From NCBI GenBank assembly GCA_964457585.1, contig CAYWFU010000093.1, positions 1 to 12,264 of the forward strand: DNA of 12,264 nt. The letters are read 5' to 3'. The position numbers and the translations under genes are program-made. This document shows, piece after piece, positions 1-5,242 of the stretch (position 1 is its first letter; the number at the start of each line of letters is the position of its first letter). Below the pieces are notes generated by a model that saw nothing but the letters and a program-made list of their open reading frames with translations, was not told where the DNA came from and searched no databases. This DNA comes from CAYWFU01 sp964457585 (GTDB taxonomy: Bacteria; JACRDZ01).

Positions 1-46
1 TCAATTGTCAATGCTCAATGCTCAATCGTCAATTTAGTGTCAATGC
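1..46. repeat. Degenerate heptamer tandem repeat (TCAATNN)
   Basis: Five consecutive 7-bp units begin with TCAAT: TCAATTG, TCAATGC, TCAATGC, TCAATCG and TCAATTT (1-35). A sixth TCAATGC stands at 40-46 after a 4-bp break. The array may continue to the left beyond the window. It looks like an intergenic microsatellite-type repeat. No function is evident. Confidence 0.75.
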
Positions 47-79
47 CATTGCGCGTCTGTTGCAGGGGGGAATAGTTGG

Positions 80-98
80 GGTGGTGCGGAGAGTGCAT
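80..98 (+). repeat. Copy 1 of a 19-bp dispersed direct repeat
   Basis: The sequence GGTGGTGCGGAGAGTGCAT matches 957-975 at 17 of 19 positions. The two copies lie on either side of the transglutaminase-like gene in the same orientation. The motif is much richer in G than its surroundings. It could be a remnant of a dispersed intergenic element, but two short copies do not establish that. Confidence 0.5.
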
Positions 99-206
99 CT
101 AACGGCAAAAAAAATTATTTAAAAGGAGCTTTAACAGGTGTATGATTATATTTTCTATATTACTATAAAAATCAGTTCAGGTTTTCACCCTCCCTATAAT
201 ATTTCA

Positions 207-236
207 TTGACATCATTAGTTTTTCATGATTAAATT
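207..236 (+). promoter_or_regulatory. Candidate sigma-70-type promoter for the transglutaminase-like gene
   Basis: A perfect TTGACA -35 box (207-212) is followed after 18 bp by TAAATT (231-236), which matches TATAAT at four of six positions. The predicted start leaves a leader of roughly 60 nt before the ATG at 302. The -10 assignment is weak. Confidence 0.45.
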
Positions 237-301
237 ATATAGAATTTACTGTTATTACTTGTACTATTTAATAATCTTTTGTGAAAGGGGATTAAATAAA
301 A

Positions 302-883
302 ATGGAAAAATATCTGCAGGAAACAGAAATTATTGATTGGAAACATCCTGAAATTCTAGAATTAGCAAATCAGTTATCAAATGGACTCAGTTCAAAACTT
401 GATATTGCTAAAAAGTGTTTCGAATTTGTAAGAGATGAAATTAAACACAGCTATGATTATGGTTTGAATCCCGTTACTTATATTGCCTCAGATGTATTAA
501 AGTATAAAACAGGTTACTGTTATGCAAAAAGTCATCTGCTGGCAGCTTTATTGCGTGCAAACAAAATACCTGCAGGATTTTGCTATCAACGACTATGTGT
601 TGACATGAACAGATATCCTTATTCTCTACATGGTTTAAACGCAGTATATTTTGAGGAATCAGGATGGTATCGTATTGATGCGCGAGGAAATAACGAAAAT
701 GTTAATACTCAATTTACACCTCCAATTGAAAGCTTAGCCTGTATTCCTAAAGACGAATTAGAATGTGATTTCCCTGAAATCTGGCCTTCACCTTTAGAAA
801 TAATAGTTTCAACATTAAAAAAGTATTCTGATTATATGGATTTGTATAATAATTTACCTGACGTTGAAATAATAAAATTCTAG
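302..883 (+). CDS. Transglutaminase-like (papain-like fold) protein, cytoplasmic
   Basis: This 193-residue protein has the core of the transglutaminase-like superfamily. Seen in the sequence are the Cys motif TGYCYAKSHLLAALLR (Cys73), His110 in the stretch LHGLNAVYF and Asp126 in WYRIDARGN, together a plausible Cys-His-Asp triad. No signal peptide or membrane segment is present, so it should act in the cytoplasm. Stand-alone proteins of this family are usually predicted proteases, amidases or amide-bond isomerases, and the substrate here is unknown. The protein is close to a bare catalytic domain. The start is supported by AAAGGGG (284-290) 11 nt upstream of the ATG. It stands alone between repeat-bearing intergenic regions, which could suit a horizontally gained gene, but that is inference. 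The family call is firm and the function open. Confidence 0.85.
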   Translation: MEKYLQETEIIDWKHPEILELANQLSNGLSSKLDIAKKCFEFVRDEIKHSYDYGLNPVTYIASDVLKYKTGYCYAKSHLLAALLRANKIPAGFCYQRLCVDMNRYPYSLHGLNAVYFEESGWYRIDARGNNENVNTQFTPPIESLACIPKDELECDFPEIWPSPLEIIVSTLKKYSDYMDLYNNLPDVEIIKF

Positions 884-916
884 TTATCCACTAAAACAAA
901 ATATTAAATTTCAAAC

Positions 917-938
917 AAAGCATAAAACTTGCTTTTTT
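917..938 (+). terminator. Weak Rho-independent terminator after the transglutaminase-like gene
   Basis: AAAGCA (917-922) pairs with TGCTTT (930-935) across a 7-nt loop, and the T-run continues to 938. It lies 34 bp past the stop codon. The stem is short and AT-rich, so termination efficiency is doubtful. Confidence 0.4.
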
Positions 939-956
939 ATTCTGTTACGTAATAAC

Positions 957-975
957 GGTGGTGCAGATAGTGCAT
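957..975 (+). repeat. Copy 2 of a 19-bp dispersed direct repeat
   Basis: The sequence GGTGGTGCAGATAGTGCAT differs from the copy at 80-98 at only two positions. The pair brackets an approximately 860-bp segment containing the transglutaminase-like gene and its promoter. Confidence 0.5.
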
Positions 976-1053
976 AGGAGGAACAGCAGAGAGATATTTT
1001 TCAGAAGTTAAATTGTTTATAAATTTTAACACTTGAACAATATAGGGGATTAT

Positions 1054-1074
1054 GAAACACGCTTTGCGTGTTTC
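1054..1074. repeat. Perfect inverted repeat, 9-bp stem with 3-nt loop
   Basis: GAAACACGC (1054-1062) and GCGTGTTTC (1066-1074) are exact reverse complements around TTT. No T-run follows on either strand, so a simple intrinsic terminator is unlikely. It lies in a gene-free region far from any start codon, which suggests part of a dispersed hairpin element or a remnant of one. Confidence 0.6.
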
Positions 1075-1109
1075 TCCACCTCTAATTTTGGCATGTTCTA
1101 CAAATATAA

Positions 1110-1247
1110 AAATTATTAAATATATTTAAAAAGGATGATTCAGGTAAAAAGGGCTCTTTTTATCTAAAATTTAGTAACAATGGAAAAACATTTGAAATAT
1201 ATATCAATAAAAGTGGTGGATCCCCAATATTTACTGCAACAAAATAA
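1110..1247 (+). pseudogene. Orphan C-terminal coding fragment, family unknown
   Basis: From 1110 to the stop at 1245-1247 the frame encodes 45 residues with protein-like composition, including GKKGSFYLKFSNNGKTFEIY followed by INKSGGSPIFTATK. There is no ATG, GTG or TTG at the beginning, and the codon before it (1107-1109) is a stop. It therefore looks like the tail of a gene whose 5' part is lost. The alternating polar and hydrophobic pattern with Gly, Ser and Asn turns would suit a beta-rich extracytoplasmic domain. I do not recognise the family, and chance cannot be excluded at this length. Confidence 0.35.
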
Positions 1248-1340
1248 AAACAAAAATAAAAATAAAATTCTATGAGGCTAAAAAATATGGGGCGGTTTTT
1301 AATGGAGAAATATAGAAGTGATATTTAGGTATATATAATT

Positions 1341-2642
1341 TTATTCTTCCTTACTTTCCACACGAATAATCGTACTTTTTGTTTTAACCACATCAAGATC
1401 ATCTATTTCGGCAATTGCATTTTGCATATTTTTTTCAACTGATTTATGGCTCATCATGACAATTGTCACTCTGCTGTTAATGCTTTTACCTTTCTGAATA
1501 ACAGATGCAATGCTAATATTATATTTTGCAAAAATACCTGCAATATTTGAAAGAACTCCGGGCTTATCCTGAGTATTCATTCTAATATAATAACAGGATT
1601 GAATTTCTTCCATTGGGATAACTTCTTTATATTGTGATTTCCATTTGAATTCGGGAATAGAAGTAGTGGAATTTGTTATATGACGCGCAATATCCATAAC
1701 ATCACTGACTACTGCGCTGCCTGTTGGAAGCGAGCCGGCTCCTCTTCCATAATACATTGTATCTCCAACATAGCTTCCGGTTATATAAATACCGTTAAAA
1801 ACACCGTTTACTGAAGCTAACAGATGATCCTGCGGAATCATGGTAGGATGTACGCGAAGTTCAACTTTATTGTTATTATTTTTAATTATTCCTAATAATT
1901 TTATAACATACCCTAATTCTTTAGCATATCGAATATCTTCTGAAGTTATTTTACTTATTCCTTCTGTAAAAAAATTTTTAAAATCAAAAAAACATCCATA
2001 TGCCAGATACGCAAGTATTGATAATTTATGAGCAGAATCTATTCCTTCAATATCAAAAGTTGGATCCTGTTCAGCATATCCTTTTTCCTGAGCTCTTTTT
2101 AATACTTCCTTAAAGGAACGGTTTTCAAATGACATTTTAGAGAGGATATAATTGGATGTCCCATTAATTATTCCAAAAACAGCTTCAATTTTATTAGGAG
2201 CTAATCCTTCACGCATTGCCCGTAAAATTGGGATACCGCCGCCGACACTTGCTTCATAAAGAATATTAACATTATTTTTTGCTGCGGTTTCAAATATTTC
2301 TCCGCCATGCATTGCAAGCAGGGCTTTATTAGCAGTCACAACATGTTTTTTATTATTTAATGCGCGTAAAATAAACTCTCTGGCAGGACTATATCCCCCA
2401 ATAAGTTCAATAACTATATCTATTTCAGGATTATCAAGAATATCTTCAATATTAGTACTTAAAATATCAGGATCTAATTGTATTCCTCTGGATATTGTAA
2501 TATCTTTATCAACAATTTTTTTAATTTTTACTTCTGTTCCAACCTTAGTATTAATTAAATCCTGATTATCAAGTAGAATTTGAATAGTACCAGTCCCAAC
2601 AGTCCCGAATCCAATTATTCCGACATTTATTGTTTTTTTCAT
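1341..2642 (-). CDS. hom: Homoserine dehydrogenase with C-terminal ACT domain
   Basis: The enzyme reduces aspartate semialdehyde to homoserine with NAD(P)H, the branch step toward threonine and methionine. The 433 residues match the standard monofunctional form. They comprise an N-terminal Rossmann domain (VGIIGFGTVGTGTI, Gly11/13/16), the TANKALLA segment with Lys106, the dimerisation/catalytic region with GIINGTSNYILSKM (157-170) and DIEGIDSAHKL (Lys206), and an ACT domain at about 350-427 that begins with YYIRMNTQDKPGVLSNIAGI. The ACT domain is typically the site of feedback control by threonine in this family. The ATG overlaps the aminotransferase stop (ATGA at 2639-2642), so the two are translationally coupled, with hom second. 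No threonine synthase or homoserine kinase gene lies in the window. Confidence 0.96.
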   Translation of the reverse strand: MKKTINVGIIGFGTVGTGTIQILLDNQDLINTKVGTEVKIKKIVDKDITISRGIQLDPDILSTNIEDILDNPEIDIVIELIGGYSPAREFILRALNNKKHVVTANKALLAMHGGEIFETAAKNNVNILYEASVGGGIPILRAMREGLAPNKIEAVFGIINGTSNYILSKMSFENRSFKEVLKRAQEKGYAEQDPTFDIEGIDSAHKLSILAYLAYGCFFDFKNFFTEGISKITSEDIRYAKELGYVIKLLGIIKNNNNKVELRVHPTMIPQDHLLASVNGVFNGIYITGSYVGDTMYYGRGAGSLPTGSAVVSDVMDIARHITNSTTSIPEFKWKSQYKEVIPMEEIQSCYYIRMNTQDKPGVLSNIAGIFAKYNISIASVIQKGKSINSRVTIVMMSHKSVEKNMQNAIAEIDDLDVVKTKSTIIRVESKEE

Positions 2643-3823
2643 AAGTTTTTTTTCAGTATTTTACCTATTCCTCTTAATGCTTGTCTGATCCGTTGTTCAT
2701 TTTCAACTAACGCAAATCTAACAAAACCCTCGCCATATTCACCAAATCCAATTCCAGGAGAAACAACAACGCCGGTTGTTTCTAATAACATAAGTGAAAA
2801 ATCAACAGAATTCATATGATTAAATGGTTCAGGGATAGGTGCCCATACATACATTGTAGCTTTTGGAGGTGTCACATCCCATCCCACATTTTTTAATCCA
2901 CTAACAAGTACATCTCTACGCGACTGATACGTCATAGAAATTTCTTCAACACATTTATAAGGACCCTGTAAAGCAGCAATAGCTGCTATCTGAATAGGTT
3001 GAAATATGCCGTAATCCATATAGCTTTTTGTGCGGGTTAATATTTTTATTATTTCTGCGTTCCCGACAGCAAATCCAACGCGCCATCCAGCCATATTGAA
3101 TGATTTTGACATGGAATAGAATTCAACTCCGACATCTTTTGCACCTTCTGCCTGTAAAAAACTCGGAGCTTGATATCCATCAAAACAAATATCAGCATAA
3201 GCTAAATCATGCACAATAATAATATCTTCTTTACGCGCAAAATCCACAATACGTTTAAAAAAATCCAGATCAACAACTTGTGTTGTTGGATTATGAGGGA
3301 AACTTACAATCATCATTTTAGGCCGCGGATAACTGCTTAAAATCTGCTTATGCGCACTTTCCAGAAAATCCACTCCTTGTTCTAATCTGATATTAATTAA
3401 ATTTCCGCCGCACATAGCAATACTATATAAATGAATTGGATATGTTGGGTTGGGGACAGCAACTATATCGCCTTCGTTTATTATTCCGAATGCAAGATGA
3501 ATGAGCCCTTCCTTTGAACCAATTACCACACAAATTTCAGTATCCATATCAAGCGTAACATTATATCGTTTTTTATACCATTGCGCTATTTCCCTTCGCA
3601 AATTATTTATTCCGCGTGAAGCTGAATAGCGGTGATTTTTTGGAGATAAAGCAGCTTTGATAAGGGATTGTATTATATGGGGCGGTGTAGGCTGATCAGG
3701 ATTCCCCATACCCAGGTCAATAACATCCATTCCTTTATTTCTAGCTTCAAGCTTTAAACTATTTATTTTTGCAAACACATAATGCGGTAATCTGTTAATA
3801 CGATTTGCCACTTCAAATTTCAT
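2639..3823 (-). CDS. alaC: PLP-dependent class I/II aminotransferase, AlaC-like
   Basis: This 394-residue fold-type I aminotransferase carries the expected motifs: DLGMGNPDQPTPPHI near the N-terminus, SFPHNPTTQ with Asn178, HDLAYADI with Asp206 and Tyr209, and YSMSKSFNMAGWRVGF with the PLP-binding Lys240. A substrate carboxylate-binding Arg lies in FVRFALVEN near the C-terminus. The closest family by motif is the AlaC/aspartate-aminotransferase-like group often encoded beside homoserine dehydrogenase in anaerobes, which suggests alanine or aspartate-family amino transfer. LL-diaminopimelate aminotransferase (DapL) belongs to a related group and cannot be excluded. The start has AAAGGA 8 nt upstream. 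It is the first gene of a two-gene operon and its stop overlaps the hom start. The symbol is by similarity of pattern. Confidence 0.85.
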   Translation of the reverse strand: MKFEVANRINRLPHYVFAKINSLKLEARNKGMDVIDLGMGNPDQPTPPHIIQSLIKAALSPKNHRYSASRGINNLRREIAQWYKKRYNVTLDMDTEICVVIGSKEGLIHLAFGIINEGDIVAVPNPTYPIHLYSIAMCGGNLINIRLEQGVDFLESAHKQILSSYPRPKMMIVSFPHNPTTQVVDLDFFKRIVDFARKEDIIIVHDLAYADICFDGYQAPSFLQAEGAKDVGVEFYSMSKSFNMAGWRVGFAVGNAEIIKILTRTKSYMDYGIFQPIQIAAIAALQGPYKCVEEISMTYQSRRDVLVSGLKNVGWDVTPPKATMYVWAPIPEPFNHMNSVDFSLMLLETTGVVVSPGIGFGEYGEGFVRFALVENEQRIRQALRGIGKILKKNL

Positions 3824-3872
3824 ATTTTATTCCTTTAAATTTTTTGGAAATGAAAATATACAATAGCAATAT

Positions 3873-3900
3873 GATATATTATAAATAAAGAGTTTGTCAA
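3873..3900 (-). promoter_or_regulatory. Promoter for the aminotransferase-hom operon
   Basis: On the minus strand TTGACA (3895-3900) is followed after 16 bp by TATATC (3873-3878). A leader of about 45 nt would precede the ATG at 3823. The -35 box is perfect and the -10 box is moderate. It is back-to-back with the promoter at 3923-3951, and the two -35 boxes are 22 bp apart. Confidence 0.6.
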
Positions 3901-3922
3901 TAGTTTGCATAGCATTCTTTGT

Positions 3923-3951
3923 TTGACATATTTATATTAAATACATATAAT
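3923..3951 (+). promoter_or_regulatory. Consensus sigma-70 promoter for the iscU-to-glgB run
   Basis: TTGACA (3923-3928), a 17-bp spacer and TATAAT (3946-3951) make an exact consensus promoter with optimal spacing. Transcription would begin near 3958, giving a short leader that contains GGAGG (3971-3975), 6 nt before the ATG at 3982. No operator dyad or regulatory leader is apparent, which suggests strong constitutive expression. Confidence 0.85.
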
Positions 3952-3981
3952 GTATAAAAAGATTATTCCGGGAGGCATAAT

Positions 3982-4368
3982 ATGTCGTTTTATTCAGAAA
4001 AAGTTATGGAGCATTTTAAAAGTCCAAGAAATGTCGGCGAAATAGATAATCCTGACGGAGTAGGAGAAGTCGGGAATCCTGTTTGCGGTGATATGATGAC
4101 ATTTCAGATTAAAGTTAAGAATAATATATTGGAAGATGTAAAATTTAAAACTTTTGGTTGTGGAGCTGCTATAGCCGTTTCCTCGATGGTCTCAGAAATG
4201 GCAAAAGGTAAAACAATTGAAGAAGCTTTAAAAATTACAAATGAGTCGGTTGCGCGGGAGCTTGGCGGACTCCCTCCAAATAAAATGCACTGTTCAAATC
4301 TTGGAGCAGATGCTCTTCATAATGCGATTGAAAATTATAAACAAAAAATTAATGCTATAAATAAGTAA
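3982..4368 (+). CDS. iscU: Fe-S cluster assembly scaffold, IscU/NifU N-terminal type
   Basis: This 128-residue scaffold assembles [2Fe-2S]/[4Fe-4S] clusters from cysteine-desulfurase sulfur before transfer to apoproteins. The diagnostic ligands are visible: Cys35 with Asp37 in GNPVCGDMM, Cys60 in FKTFGCGAAIAVSSM and Cys104 in KMHCSNLGADAL. The N-terminal YSEKVMEHFKSPRNVGEI is also typical. The length fits the stand-alone scaffold of anaerobes, without the C-terminal Nfu domain of nitrogen-fixation NifU. No cysteine desulfurase (iscS/nifS), which usually lies immediately upstream, is present. It is the first gene after a consensus promoter and is followed by a cysteine-rich miniprotein and a DsrE relic. 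nifU would be an equally acceptable name. Confidence 0.93.
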   Translation: MSFYSEKVMEHFKSPRNVGEIDNPDGVGEVGNPVCGDMMTFQIKVKNNILEDVKFKTFGCGAAIAVSSMVSEMAKGKTIEEALKITNESVARELGGLPPNKMHCSNLGADALHNAIENYKQKINAINK

Positions 4369-4441
4369 GATATGGATTACTAAATTAGAGCACTGCTTAA
4401 GCTGCAATTCGTAACAAATATTTAACTTGTTAGGAGATAAA

Positions 4442-4627
4442 GTGAAAAAAACAGAATCAGCAAAATGCAATTGTCCTTTTTGTGAAACAGAATTAGTGTT
4501 TAGTTGTTTTGAACCGGTTTTTTGCAAAACTTGTAAAATAAAACTTGCTATTTGTAAGAAATGCGATTATTTTTTTAATGAAAAATTTCTAAAATGTCCT
4601 GAATGTGGTGAGAAAAATGAAAGATAA
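4442..4627 (+). CDS. Cysteine-rich zinc-ribbon miniprotein
   Basis: This protein of 61 residues has ten cysteines (9, 11, 14, 22, 28, 31, 38, 41, 52, 55), including pairs CPFC, CKTC, CKKC and CPEC, which is enough for two zinc ribbons. I place the start at the GTG at 4442 because AGGAG (4432-4436) sits 5 nt before it. A TTG at 4427 extends the frame by five codons but lies upstream of that Shine-Dalgarno. The gene follows iscU by 73 bp and overlaps the DsrE-like frame by 11 bp. Function is not recognisable. Zinc binding is the likeliest role, and a link to Fe-S or sulfur handling is inferred only from position. Confidence 0.75.
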   Translation: MKKTESAKCNCPFCETELVFSCFEPVFCKTCKIKLAICKKCDYFFNEKFLKCPECGEKNER

Positions 4628-4784
4628 AATGGCAATAATTTTATTTTCAGGTGAACAGGATAAAGCGATTGCTGCATTTACACTGGCTACAACTGCTGCA
4701 TCCGGCGGAATGGATGTATCTATCTTTTTTACTTTCTGGGGATTAAACATATTAAAAAAATCAATTATCAGGAGGAAATTATGA
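4617..4784 (+). pseudogene. Truncated DsrE/DsrF-like (DrsE_2-type) gene
   Basis: The frame encodes 55 residues. The first 48, including MAIILFSGEQDKAIAAFTLA and VSIFFTFWGLNILKK, match the N-terminal half of DsrE-like sulfur-relay or peroxiredoxin-like proteins, which usually run to well over 100 residues. After LKK the frame reads SIIRRKL and stops. Those last codons are the Shine-Dalgarno region (GGAGG, 4771-4775) of the next gene, and the TGA overlaps its ATG. This suggests a deletion joined the half-gene directly to the downstream ribosome site. It has its own GGTGAG 4 nt before the ATG and may still be translated, and may then serve mainly to couple its neighbours. The family call rests on motif memory. 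Confidence 0.6.
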
Positions 4785-5221
4785 AAAAAATTGAAAAAGA
4801 TATAATAAGCAGCATTGCTCTACTATTTGTTTTTTGTTTTATTTTAAAAGCTTCCAAATGTCTGTCAGCGGATCATAATATGGTTGATAATGAACATGTG
4901 TCTCACGAAAATACTGAAGCGATCTCTCATCAAAATTTAAATAAAGAACATGGTGAACATAAAGACAATATAGAATTAAATACAGAAGAATCTGCACATG
5001 GGACAGAATCTGAACATGGACAGGAACATGGTCAAGAGCATGGGCATGGCGCAGGACACGCTGCTTTATCACCCAAAATATCAATAGCTCCAAAAATATT
5101 TATAGGTTTTTTATCTGTTTTATTAATTGGACAGTTTATAGTATATAGAAAAAATAAACCTAAAGCGCATAGTGAGCAAAATAATTCCCAAAATAATGAT
5201 AATCATGCGCCATCTCATTGA
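4781..5221 (+). CDS. Histidine-rich membrane-anchored extracytoplasmic protein
   Basis: This 146-residue protein has an N-terminal hydrophobic segment (about 10-26: signal anchor or signal peptide with SKCLSA), a hydrophilic loop rich in His, Glu and Gly (31-95), a second hydrophobic segment (about 105-122, PKIFIGFLSVLLIGQFIVYR) and an Asn/His tail. Fifteen histidines are present, twelve of them in the loop, with an EHGQ-EHGQ-EHGHG tandem (79-90). Such loops commonly bind Ni, Zn, Co or Cu, but no specific family is recognised. The start has GGAGG 5 nt upstream and overlaps the stop of the DsrE relic. It lies 21 bp before glgB and in the same run as iscU. A metal store or metal-delivery role is inference. 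The low-complexity sequence can also evolve without a defined function. Confidence 0.75.
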   Translation: MKKIEKDIISSIALLFVFCFILKASKCLSADHNMVDNEHVSHENTEAISHQNLNKEHGEHKDNIELNTEESAHGTESEHGQEHGQEHGHGAGHAALSPKISIAPKIFIGFLSVLLIGQFIVYRKNKPKAHSEQNNSQNNDNHAPSH

Positions 5222-5242
5222 AAAATAGTATAAGGTTTCAAA

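Larger units (their letters stand above)
1..301. other. Gene-free left margin upstream of the transglutaminase-like gene
   Basis: This stretch holds a heptamer tandem repeat (1-46), a G-rich patch (64-98) that includes one copy of a 19-bp dispersed motif, and a candidate promoter (207-236) for the gene starting at 302. A short frame starting GTG at 138 and ending at 233 lies behind AAGGAG (123-128), but its 31 residues resemble nothing I recognise, so it is not called as a gene. The rest is AT-rich with no visible coding signal. Confidence 0.6.
884..1340. other. 457-bp region without an intact gene
   Basis: Between the transglutaminase-like gene and the 3' end of the homoserine dehydrogenase gene lie a weak terminator (917-938), the second copy of the 19-bp motif (957-975), a perfect 9-bp-stem hairpin (1054-1074) and an orphan coding fragment ending at 1247. 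No complete gene with a ribosome binding site is visible on either strand. The region reads as a site of insertion and decay. I found no convincing terminator hairpin for the minus-strand gene ending at 1341. Confidence 0.6.

Noticed and set aside
138..233. A 31-codon GTG frame behind an AAGGAG sequence
   Set aside because: The sequence has no protein-like pattern, and the frame overlaps the likely promoter of the gene at 302. A chance frame is more likely.
3824..3981. Riboswitch or attenuator leader before the aminotransferase-hom or iscU genes
   Set aside because: Both leaders are short and AT-rich, with no leader peptide rich in regulatory codons and no paired terminator/antiterminator structure.
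4395..4402. GCTTAAGC palindrome between iscU and the zinc-ribbon gene as a terminator
   Set aside because: There is no loop and no T-run, and the downstream genes have no separate convincing promoter, so read-through is more plausible.
4839..5093. An 84-codon minus-strand frame opposite the His-rich gene
   Set aside because: It reflects the complement of CAT/GAA-rich repeats. It has no ribosome site, and the plus-strand gene has a good one.
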